Shown: positions 57,761 to 64,000 of the stretch, in pieces | Position numbering within the stretch: the first letter of the stretch is position 1 | How the letters are laid out: every line of letters starts with the position of its first letter | Source of the DNA: an uncultured Apibacter sp. | Lineage (GTDB): Bacteria > Bacteroidota > Bacteroidia > Flavobacteriales > Weeksellaceae | Direction of reading: 5' to 3' | Assembly (NCBI GenBank): GCA_945280365.1 | Contig: CALYQD010000005.1 | Coordinates: 62,001 to 126,000, forward strand | DNA: 64,000 nucleotides | Program-made: the position numbers and the translations under genes | The notes under the pieces: model-generated | What the model was told of the DNA's origin: nothing | Seen by the model: the letters and a program-made list of their open reading frames with translations, nothing else | Database searches by the model: none

Positions 57761-58363
57761 ATGATACAAAGGACTGACTGTGAATTAGTTCATTCTTATA
57801 TAAATGGAAATGAAAGTGCTCTTAAAGCATTGTTGGATAGACATAAGTTGAAGATATTCAATTATATTAACAGGAAAGTTAATAATCCCGAATTAGCTGA
57901 AGACTTATTTCAAGATGTATTTATAAAAGTTATATTAACCCTTAAGGAGAAAAAATATAATGAAGAAGGAAAATTTCTGCCGTGGGTTTTAAGAATTTCA
58001 CATAATTTGATTATCGATCATTTCAGAGTTACTAATAAAACGAAAATAATTAATGAATCGAGCGGTCAAAATGAGGATTATAATATTTTCGATTTTGTGA
58101 AGGTATCAGAACTTTCTATTGAAGATATAATGATTAATGAACAAATTAATCAAGATCTTAAAAAATTAATAGATGAACTTTCTGAGGATCAAAAAGAAGT
58201 TTTGGAATTACGCTTTTATAAGGGTTTGAGCTTTAAAGAAATAGCGGAAGAAACAAATGTGGGAATAAATACTGCTTTGGGTAGAATGAGATATGCAATT
58301 TTAAATTTAAGAAAACTGATAGAAAGTAAAAATTTAACATTCGTTTATAATAATAAAATTTAA
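57761..58363 (+). CDS. RNA polymerase sigma factor, ECF type
   Basis: 200 residues. Region 2: LLDRHKLKIFNYINRKVNNPELAEDLFQDVFIKVI, with LPWVLRISHNLIIDHFRV. Region 4: IDELSEDQKEVLELRFYKGLSFKEIAEETNVGINTALGRMRYAILNLRK. Sigma-70 of the ECF group without region 1 or 3. No anti-sigma gene of recognisable size is found next to it; only a very small gene follows. The regulon is unknown. Confidence 0.88.
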   Translation: MIQRTDCELVHSYINGNESALKALLDRHKLKIFNYINRKVNNPELAEDLFQDVFIKVILTLKEKKYNEEGKFLPWVLRISHNLIIDHFRVTNKTKIINESSGQNEDYNIFDFVKVSELSIEDIMINEQINQDLKKLIDELSEDQKEVLELRFYKGLSFKEIAEETNVGINTALGRMRYAILNLRKLIESKNLTFVYNNKI

Positions 58364-58367
58364 TCTA

Positions 58368-58415
58368 ACATCGTTATCTCTACTATAATAATTAAAGTAA
58401 AGATAACTTCGATGT
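58368..58415 (+). repeat. hairpin behind the ECF sigma gene
   Basis: ACATCG-TTATCT (58368-58379) pairs with AGATAA-CTT-CGATGT (58401-58415), and TACT/AGTA closes inside. It lies 5 bases past the sigma stop and ends at the start codon of the small downstream gene. No T run, so it is not a simple terminator; it may regulate translation or mRNA decay. Confidence 0.45.
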
Positions 58416-58516
58416 ATAAGAAATCTATTAATTTTTCAAATGAGAGAAGAGGTCCTTCCGATTGCACTATAAATTTTATTTTAAATTTTTCCAAAAGCAT
58501 AAAAACTCTCGAATTA
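58412..58516 (+). CDS. very small protein, flavobacterial ILNFSKS-type
   Basis: 34 residues, too short for automatic calls. After an AAAG/AACTTCG leader, the ATG at 58412 starts MYKKSINFSNERRG, then PSDCTINFILNFSKSIK and stop. The P-S-x-x-T-x-x-x-I-L-x-F-S-K-S pattern matches tiny proteins I have seen beside sigma or regulator genes in flavobacteria. Those usually run about 10 residues longer; one extra base in the AAAA at 58501-58504 would open such an extension (TLELRKLKESIIYCN). So a late frameshift or a naturally short form are both possible. Sits 48 bases after the sigma gene. Confidence 0.45.
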
Positions 58517-58586
58517 AGAAAGCTCAAAGAGTCAATAATATATTGTAATTGAGTTATAAATTATATTTTCTATCCTTGTTTATTTT

Positions 58587-59249
58587 TTAATTAACCTTAT
58601 TTTTCTGAAAAAACAATTTGAATACTACGGGAGTAGTAGTTACGACTACCATTATTAAAACTATAGTCTCAATATGACGCTTTAAATCAAAATCAAATTC
58701 ATTGAGAAATATATGATAAAGATAATGTCCGGCAAATATTAAAGAAAATGACCAAGCCGTCGAACCTAGAATATTATATAATAAATATTTACCTTTATTC
58801 ATTTGGACAATTCCGGCTATTATAGGAGCAAATGTTCTAAGTATCGGTAAAAAACGAGCTAGAATAATAGCTCTTCCTCCGTGTTTTTCATAAAATTCTT
58901 TTGCTTGGAATAAATATCGTTTTTTAAACAATAATGTATCTTTTTTATTATAAAGATAGGCTCCACTTTTTTTCCCAAACCAATAACCTATTTCATTACC
59001 TATAATGCCTGTAATTGAAATTAGGCAAGACAATAATAAAACACATAAAAAGTCTGATTCAATATATGTAATTTCTCGAATTAATTCTTTGCTATATATT
59101 CCGGAAAGAAATAATAAGCTGTCTCCTGGAAGAAAAAAACCTGCAAATAAACCAGTTTCTGCAAAAACTATAAATAACACTAAATAAATACCCCCTAACT
59201 TTATATAAAACTCCGGATTAACTAATTGTCCCCAACTAAAATCATTCAT
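58587..59249 (-). CDS. DedA-family membrane protein
   Basis: 220 residues with 5-6 transmembrane spans. Signature GLFAGFFLPGDSLLFLSG and the amphipathic FYEKHGGRAIILARFLPILRTFAPIIAGIVQMNKGKYLLYNILGSTAWSF with conserved Glu and Arg residues. DedA proteins help recycle lipid carriers or scramble phospholipids, using proton coupling. Single gene with its own -7 element at 59282-59289. Confidence 0.88.
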   Translation of the reverse strand: MNDFSWGQLVNPEFYIKLGGIYLVLFIVFAETGLFAGFFLPGDSLLFLSGIYSKELIREITYIESDFLCVLLLSCLISITGIIGNEIGYWFGKKSGAYLYNKKDTLLFKKRYLFQAKEFYEKHGGRAIILARFLPILRTFAPIIAGIVQMNKGKYLLYNILGSTAWSFSLIFAGHYLYHIFLNEFDFDLKRHIETIVLIMVVVTTTPVVFKLFFQKNKVN

Positions 59250-59281
59250 ATGAACATGATAAAATTAAATATTTACAGGTG

Positions 59282-59289
59282 CAAAGATA
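59282..59289 (-). promoter_or_regulatory. -7 promoter element of the dedA-like gene
   Basis: Minus-strand TATCTTTG, 32 bases before the start codon. Confidence 0.45.
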
Positions 59290-59367
59290 TTAATATTTAC
59301 TTAAGAAAAATATTGTTATGAGATTAGAGTTAAATGTTAAAGAATTTATAGATTCTATTATAATTAA

Positions 59368-60786
59368 TTATCCAAAAAAATAATAAGTTATAAAAATTGC
59401 TGCTATTACACCCAATAAATCGGTAAGTAATCCTGCAGATAATGAATAACGTATTCTCTTAATACCAACACTTCCAAAGTAAAGAGCAATAATATAAAAA
59501 GTTGTATCGGCGCTTCCCTGAAATATACATGTAAGTCTACCTACAAAAGAATCTGCGCCATAGGCTTGCATAGTTTCAATCATAAGGGCGCGACTACCGC
59601 TGCCACTAAGCGGTTTCATTAATGCTGTTGGCAAAGCCGGAATAAATTCAGTTGAAATATGTAAAGAAGACAAGCAATAGGTAACAGAATTAATAATATA
59701 ATCCATAATGCCACTGGTCCTTAATAAGCTTATAGCAGCTAACATGGCTATTAGATAAGGAATTATTTTTACGGATACTCCAAAACCTTCTTTAGCTCCT
59801 TCGATAAAACTATCGAAAACGTTTATTTTTTTTACAAAAGCTCCTGTTATAAATATAACGGGAATTAATAATAAAAGAACATTGCTTAAAACTCTTGATG
59901 GAGTGCCTTGTTCAAAATTGATATATTCCTGATTAGTTTTATTAATAAGTTCAGGTGTTATTTTTTTGTCTTTTATCTTTATTTCATTTTGAAATGTGGT
60001 CGGATATAATTTTATTAAATCATTGGTTGAAGTATTTTCTATATCGATAGATTTAGGGGTGATTTTTGAAACATATTCAACTGCAGCTTTAGTACGAGAA
60101 GCAGTAGAATATTTAATAAAATAAGAAAGACCGAATATAATCAATATTGCTAAAAGTAATCCTAATACTACATCACGACTTAATAAATTAAGTCGTTGCT
60201 TTATTCCGACAATTATAATACCAAATAGGGTAGTACAAAAGGTTCCAATAATACATGGAATAAAAATATCGGTTGGATCTTGAGCTCCGTTTAGATAGCG
60301 AAAAAGCATGATAGACGTAGGTATTAATGTTAATCCAGAGGTATGCAATACTAAAAACATAATTTGGGCATCTGTTGCCGTATCTTTTTTATTATTTAAA
60401 GTTTGCAAACTATTCATTGCTTTTAGTCCTAAAGGAGTTGCTGCATTATCTAAACCAAGCAAATTTGCACTAAAGTTCATCATCATATTTCCTATTGCCG
60501 GATGCCCTTTAGGTATTGAAGGAAATAATTTTGAAAAAAATGGAGATACTATTTTAGATAAAAATCTGATAGCTCCGGCTTTTTCTCCGATTTTCATTAT
60601 TCCTAACCAAAAAGTCATCATACCGGCCAAAGGTAGGGCAATATCCATTACGGCAATTTTTGTGGTACTAAATAAACCATCGACCATGTACTTAAATACG
60701 ACAGTATCTCCTAAAAATATAAGTTTAAATAATCCTACTAAAAAAGATATTACAATAAAGGCAATCCAAATATAATTAAGAGTCAT
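59368..60786 (-). CDS. SpmA-SpmB fusion / nucleoside-recognition (gate) domain membrane protein
   Basis: 472 residues, two homologous gate domains joined. The N-half (ALPLAGMMTFWLGIMKIGEKAGAIRFLSKIVSPFF, GHPAIGNMMMNFSANLLGLDNAATPLGLKAM, LHTSGLTLIPTSIMLFRY) matches SpmA, and the C-half (FDSFIEGAKEGFGVSVKIIPYLIAMLAAISLLRTSGIMD, PLSGSGSRALMIETMQAYGADSFVGRL, QGSADTTFYIIALYFGSVGIKRIRYSL) matches SpmB. Bacillus has these as separate spore-maturation genes; in non-sporulating Bacteroidota the fused form is usual and the role is unclear. A soluble linker (about 230-300) joins the halves. Confidence 0.88.
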   Translation of the reverse strand: MTLNYIWIAFIVISFLVGLFKLIFLGDTVVFKYMVDGLFSTTKIAVMDIALPLAGMMTFWLGIMKIGEKAGAIRFLSKIVSPFFSKLFPSIPKGHPAIGNMMMNFSANLLGLDNAATPLGLKAMNSLQTLNNKKDTATDAQIMFLVLHTSGLTLIPTSIMLFRYLNGAQDPTDIFIPCIIGTFCTTLFGIIIVGIKQRLNLLSRDVVLGLLLAILIIFGLSYFIKYSTASRTKAAVEYVSKITPKSIDIENTSTNDLIKLYPTTFQNEIKIKDKKITPELINKTNQEYINFEQGTPSRVLSNVLLLLIPVIFITGAFVKKINVFDSFIEGAKEGFGVSVKIIPYLIAMLAAISLLRTSGIMDYIINSVTYCLSSLHISTEFIPALPTALMKPLSGSGSRALMIETMQAYGADSFVGRLTCIFQGSADTTFYIIALYFGSVGIKRIRYSLSAGLLTDLLGVIAAIFITYYFFG

Positions 60787-60840
60787 TAGTTTAAATAAGT
60801 ATTGAAGATTTGAAATTAGATGAGATGAATTAAAAAAAGA

Positions 60841-60862
60841 AAAGCTAATAAAAATTAGCTTT
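60841..60862 (-). terminator. terminator of accD
   Basis: A 9-bp stem AAAGCTAAT/ATTAGCTTT with a 4-base loop, and a minus-strand TCTTTTTTT tail, 19 bases past the accD stop. Confidence 0.75.
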
Positions 60863-60880
60863 CTGTGATTGTATAAAATT

Positions 60881-61735
60881 TTAATTTATTTCTTTATTCA
60901 TTAGCATATCCACACATTGTGAAATGGTATTTTTTAAATCTTTTCTATGTGAAATAATGTCTATAAATCCTTTTTCTAGAAGAAATTCAGATGACTGAAA
61001 GCCTGGAGGTAGATCTTTACCAATAGTTTCTTTAATTACTCTAGGTCCTGCAAATCCTATCAATGCACCAGGTTCTGCAATAATAATATCTCCGGTTGAG
61101 CCATATGAGGCCGTAATTCCTCCAAATGTTGGATCGGTTAAAACTGATATATAAGGTAAGCCTGCTTGGCTTAATTGTGCTAATTTTGCTTCAACTTTTG
61201 CCAATTGCATGAGGGATAGACCTGCCTCTTGCATTCTAGCTCCTCCAGATTGGCTTATAATCACATAAGGTAAATTATGTTTAATGCAATAATCAATGGC
61301 TCTTCTAATTTTTTCACCTACTGCAGAACCTACAGATCCTCCGATAAAACTAAAATCCATGCAAGAAATGTAAATTTCTTTACCATTTACTTTGCCTACA
61401 GCATTTCGTATGGCTTCAGTTAAATTAGTTTTGGATTGGGCTTCTTTTAATCGATCTTTATAAGGTTTAGAATCGGTGAAATTTAAAGAATCTTTACTAT
61501 GGACTTTAGTATCAAGTTCTTTGAATTGACCATTATCAAATAAAATTTCATAATATTGGGTACTTCCGATTCTCACATGAAAATCATCTTCCGGACTTAC
61601 ATAATAATTAGCTCTTAATTGATCGGTCTCGATAATTTTTCCTGATGGAGTTTTATACCATAACCCCTTAGGAACATCCATCTTTTCGCTAATATCAGTA
61701 CTGATGTTTTTCTTCTGTCTAGTAAACCATCTCAT
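60881..61735 (-). CDS. accD: acetyl-CoA carboxylase carboxyltransferase subunit beta
   Basis: 284 residues. The carboxyltransferase core is complete: [77 protein letters not shown]. The N-terminal zinc-ribbon of E. coli AccD (four cysteines) is missing: the region reads [33 protein letters not shown]. This cysteine-free form is a trait of Bacteroidota AccD. Transfers the carboxyl group from carboxybiotin to acetyl-CoA, the first step of fatty acid synthesis. Probable partner AccA is elsewhere. Confidence 0.93.
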   Translation of the reverse strand: MRWFTRQKKNISTDISEKMDVPKGLWYKTPSGKIIETDQLRANYYVSPEDDFHVRIGSTQYYEILFDNGQFKELDTKVHSKDSLNFTDSKPYKDRLKEAQSKTNLTEAIRNAVGKVNGKEIYISCMDFSFIGGSVGSAVGEKIRRAIDYCIKHNLPYVIISQSGGARMQEAGLSLMQLAKVEAKLAQLSQAGLPYISVLTDPTFGGITASYGSTGDIIIAEPGALIGFAGPRVIKETIGKDLPPGFQSSEFLLEKGFIDIISHRKDLKNTISQCVDMLMNKEIN

Positions 61736-61816
61736 ATATTCTGTTTTACATTTTGATTGTAAATATAGGAAAAAAATGAAGAAATGAAATTTTATGTTAA
61801 AAGATCCTTAATAAAA

Positions 61817-62173
61817 TTAGTTTATATAGTTTATTATTATAGTATCTTTACATTTGGTGAATTTAACCTCAAGAGATTTGTAGTTAAGAATATAATCAGG
61901 GCAGGGGACTTCCTGAGCATGACTTTTTTTGAAATTTATTTTTCCTTTAACAAGAACAGTATCTTTTATATAATCGAGTGACAATTTTCTAAATTTTAAT
62001 TGGCGAATACTTTGGTCCGAAAGCTTCAAAGGCTTAGTTTTGATTTCAGCGAGAACTCTATCATTGGGTAGATAAGACCAAGAAAATATCTTTTTTCCGA
62101 ATATAAATAAAATAAATATTAAACTGATGAAAAATCCGGAAAGATATAGGCTTAACCTCTTAGTAAAAGTCAT
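61817..62173 (-). CDS. small anchored protein, DUF4258-like
   Basis: 118 residues. An N-terminal transmembrane anchor (LSLYLSGFFISLIFILFIFG) is followed by SYLPNDRVLAEIKTKPLKLSDQSIRQLK and a beta-rich end (VLVKGKINFKKS, LEVKFTKCKDTIIINYIN). Similar proteins follow alanine dehydrogenase in flavobacteria and are labelled DUF4258; I give that name with caution. It lies 2 bases behind ald on the same strand. Confidence 0.6.
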   Translation of the reverse strand: MTFTKRLSLYLSGFFISLIFILFIFGKKIFSWSYLPNDRVLAEIKTKPLKLSDQSIRQLKFRKLSLDYIKDTVLVKGKINFKKSHAQEVPCPDYILNYKSLEVKFTKCKDTIIINYIN

Positions 62174-62175
62174 AA

Positions 62176-63369
62176 TTAAATAATTAATAAATGAATGTCT
62201 TGATAGGGAAGGTCGTACCAGTTGGATATTTGCCTATTAGTTATTCTCCCTCTATACATATAAATACCTTGACAAATTCCACGATGCTTTCTAAACATAG
62301 CTTCAAAACCTCCTTGATCACATAAATTTAAAAAATAACTTAAAAAGAAATTGCTTAATGCTTTAGATGATGTTCGAGCGAATTTAGAAGTTATGTTGGG
62401 AACACAATAATGTAAAACTTCATGTTTAATAAATGCTTCATTTTTAGGATTTATCTCTGAAGTTTCAAATATACCTCCATTATCAATACTAACGTCAATA
62501 ATTACAGAGCCCGGTTTCATTCTTTTAACAACGGATTCAGGGACAATAATGGGAGCTCTTAATTCTCCTTTTAAACATCCTATGACTACATCGCAACGAA
62601 TAAGTGCTTTACTAAGCTCTTTAGGATCCAAGGTTGAGGTATATACTCTTCTTCCTAATAGTTCCTGGAATCTCCGTAAACGAGTAAGAGAATTATCAAA
62701 AACTTTTACGGTAGCTCCTAAGCCTAATGCCGATCTGGCTGCACTTTCTCCTACACTTCCTGCTCCTATAATTACAACATTAGTGGGCCGAACGCCAGTT
62801 ATTCCTCCTAGCAAAAGTCCACTACCATTATGTGATGAAGATAGTAATTCTGCTGCTATAAGTATGCTTGATGTTCCTGCCATTTCACCTATAAGCCGAA
62901 CAATTGATAATTCATTATGTTCATCCCTTATATATTCATATCCTAAAGCTGTTATCTTCTTCTTTGAAAGATTTTCGAAATATTCTTTAGATTGAGTATT
63001 AATTTGTACGGCAGATATTAGATAAGTATTAGGTTGTAAATGTTTTATTTGGTCTACAGTTAGTGGCTTAACTTTTAAAATTATTGGTTGAGATAATACT
63101 TCTTTAGGGTCGTATGATATTTTTGCTCCTGCCTCGGAATATAGCGTATCTGAATAATGTGCTCCTAATCCAGCTCCACTTTCCAATATTACATCAATTC
63201 CATTGGAAGTAAGAACTGATACGGCATCAGGGGTAAGCGCAATCCTACTTTCAATCAGATGATCTTCTTTAGGAATACCTATGCTAACTTTTCCTCCTTT
63301 TTTTATTACATCGATCCTTTCCTCTAGAGGAATAAGTTCTTCTTCAGAAAAAGGTGTATAAATACTCAT
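62176..63369 (-). CDS. ald: alanine dehydrogenase
   Basis: 397 residues. N-terminal catalytic domain with RIALTPDAVSVLTSNGIDVILESGAG and KVKPLTVDQI, then a Rossmann domain: GGITGVRPTNVVIIGAGSVGESAARSALGLGATVKVFDNS. C-terminal PGSVIIDVSIDNGGIFETSE and HYCVPNITSKFARTSSKALSN are typical. Interconverts alanine with pyruvate and ammonia using NAD. Begins one base behind tsaE, so the two are translationally linked. Confidence 0.9.
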   Translation of the reverse strand: MSIYTPFSEEELIPLEERIDVIKKGGKVSIGIPKEDHLIESRIALTPDAVSVLTSNGIDVILESGAGLGAHYSDTLYSEAGAKISYDPKEVLSQPIILKVKPLTVDQIKHLQPNTYLISAVQINTQSKEYFENLSKKKITALGYEYIRDEHNELSIVRLIGEMAGTSSILIAAELLSSSHNGSGLLLGGITGVRPTNVVIIGAGSVGESAARSALGLGATVKVFDNSLTRLRRFQELLGRRVYTSTLDPKELSKALIRCDVVIGCLKGELRAPIIVPESVVKRMKPGSVIIDVSIDNGGIFETSEINPKNEAFIKHEVLHYCVPNITSKFARTSSKALSNFFLSYFLNLCDQGGFEAMFRKHRGICQGIYMYRGRITNRQISNWYDLPYQDIHLLII

Positions 63370-63370
63370 T

Positions 63371-63772
63371 TTAATTAAATGTTATATACCTGGTTTGATC
63401 CACCAAATTTAATAAAATTTTATGATGCTCGGGTAATTCATTTTCACATATACTTGGCCATTCTATAAAACAATAATTATCAGAATCTATGTATTCGTTA
63501 AATCCAATATTAAATAATTCTTCAACATAATTGATACGGTATAAATCAAAATGAAAGATTTTTCCCGAGATTGAAAGATATTCATTGACTAATGAAAAAG
63601 TTGGGCTCGTTACAGAATCCGTACAATTTAATACCTTACAAAGGTATTTCACTAATGTAGTTTTTCCTGCACCTAAATTTCCATTAAGTGTAAAAATTTT
63701 ATATTTTGACTTTGAAATTATCTCTTCAGCTGCCCTTTCTAAATCAAAAAATGTATTTATAATAAAGTTCAT
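63371..63772 (-). CDS. tsaE: tRNA threonylcarbamoyladenosine biosynthesis ATPase TsaE
   Basis: 133 residues from the ATG at 63772 (MNFIINTFFDLERA); a reading from 63802 would add ten hydrophobic residues and is unlikely. Walker A is LNGNLGAGKTTLVKYLC, followed by TSPTFSLVNEY and FHFDLYRI. Works with TsaB and TsaD in t6A formation of tRNAs. The tsaE-ald order is common in flavobacteria. Confidence 0.9.
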   Translation of the reverse strand: MNFIINTFFDLERAAEEIISKSKYKIFTLNGNLGAGKTTLVKYLCKVLNCTDSVTSPTFSLVNEYLSISGKIFHFDLYRINYVEELFNIGFNEYIDSDNYCFIEWPSICENELPEHHKILLNLVDQTRYITFN

Positions 63773-63799
63773 AATGAAAAAAATTATAATAAATATGTA

Positions 63800-63807
63800 C
63801 AAAATTA
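63800..63807 (-). promoter_or_regulatory. -7 promoter element of the tsaE-ald operon
   Basis: Minus-strand TAATTTTG (TAnnTTTG), 27 bases before the tsaE start. Confidence 0.4.
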
Positions 63808-63823
63808 AGTAAATAATTATTTC

Positions 63824-63831
63824 TATATTTG
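63824..63831 (+). promoter_or_regulatory. -7 promoter element of the gene at 63859
   Basis: TATATTTG (TAnnTTTG), 27 bases before the start; no clear -33. Confidence 0.4.
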
Positions 63832-63858
63832 TTATTTAGAATTCTTCAAAAAAGAAGT

Positions 63859-64000
63859 ATGAGAATTACTTATAAATCACTTTCTTTATTCATAGGGATA
63901 GGATATTTTATAATAGGAATTTTAGTTATTATTTATAAAAAATTTTTTATTGAATTGGAGCCTATATATTCTTGGATTTTAGGGGCTTTATTCATTATAT
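63859..64000 (+). CDS. small membrane protein, cut by right edge
   Basis: 47 codons are visible from MRITYKSLSLF with two hydrophobic spans (IGIGYFIIGILVIIY and YSWILGALFII). This resembles a small flavobacterial membrane protein of about 70 residues that is often mislabelled as a C4-dicarboxylate transporter. The 3' end is outside the window. Confidence 0.5.
   Translation, partial: MRITYKSLSLFIGIGYFIIGILVIIYKKFFIELEPIYSWILGALFII

Noticed and set aside
1..64000. CRISPR arrays, insertion sequences, prophage, defence islands
   Set aside because: No regularly spaced repeats, transposase, integrase other than XerC, or phage and defence genes were seen; the region is core genome.

Overview
The window is low-GC chromosomal DNA of a member of the Bacteroidota, almost certainly a Flavobacteriales bacterium; a Weeksellaceae or bee-gut Apibacter type would fit, but the genus is inference. 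The grounds are SusC/SusD and large TonB-dependent receptors, gliding-type GldF/GldG, a DUF3467 gene behind rpoC, an AccD without zinc-ribbon cysteines, the tsaE-ald pair, and promoters of the Bacteroidota form TTTG-N18/19-TAnnTTTG instead of -35/-10 boxes. No rRNA, insertion sequence, prophage, CRISPR array or origin was seen. Base composition looks even throughout, with no obvious recent island.

Layout. 1-3.4 kb: a MocR-type regulator, cut by the left edge, divergent from a TonB-dependent receptor. 3.5-8.7 kb: CbpM/CbpA chaperone pair, non-phosphorylating GAPDH (gapN) and an amino-acid permease. 8.8-12.3 kb: a siderophore-receptor gene and a secreted Fes/IroE-like esterase behind an operator-like promoter region. 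12.4-22 kb: housekeeping genes (HAD phosphatase, map, two methyltransferases, a deoxyhypusine-synthase homologue, TerC, Lrp, deoC, cysQ-like, a lipoprotein, apt). 22.1-26.9 kb: an isolated SusC/SusD pair. 27.1-42.2 kb: the transcription/translation core, read on the minus strand as rpsU, xerC, hpf, tRNA-Thr, Tyr, Gly, Thr, tuf, tRNA-Trp, secE, nusG, rplK, rplA, rplJ, rplL, rpoB, rpoC and DUF3467. 42.4-51.9 kb: glyS, membrane proteins, lpd, a class A beta-lactamase, hisS and a YagU-like protein. 52.2-56 kb: hemJ, gldF, gldG and an RsmI-like gene in one operon. 56-64 kb: a degenerate class IV aminotransferase, a START-like protein, an ECF sigma factor with a tiny downstream gene, DedA, an SpmA-SpmB fusion, accD, and tsaE-ald plus a small membrane protein.

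Gene cooperation. The receptor/esterase pair would import a ferric siderophore and cleave it in the periplasm. TufA, SecE, NusG, L11-L1-L10-L12 and RNA polymerase form the conserved expression supercluster; in this window almost all promoters with both a -33 and a -7 element lie in front of its tRNA, tuf and rpsU genes. Most of the window is ordinary core genome. The points most worth a second look are two PLP-fold proteins that both lack the Schiff-base lysine (the MocR regulator, Lys to Arg; the class IV aminotransferase, Lys to Met with other active-site losses), an operator-like array upstream of the siderophore receptor, a possible structured small RNA near 56.04-56.17 kb, a tiny conserved-looking protein gene behind the ECF sigma factor, and a hairpin between rplL and rpoB.
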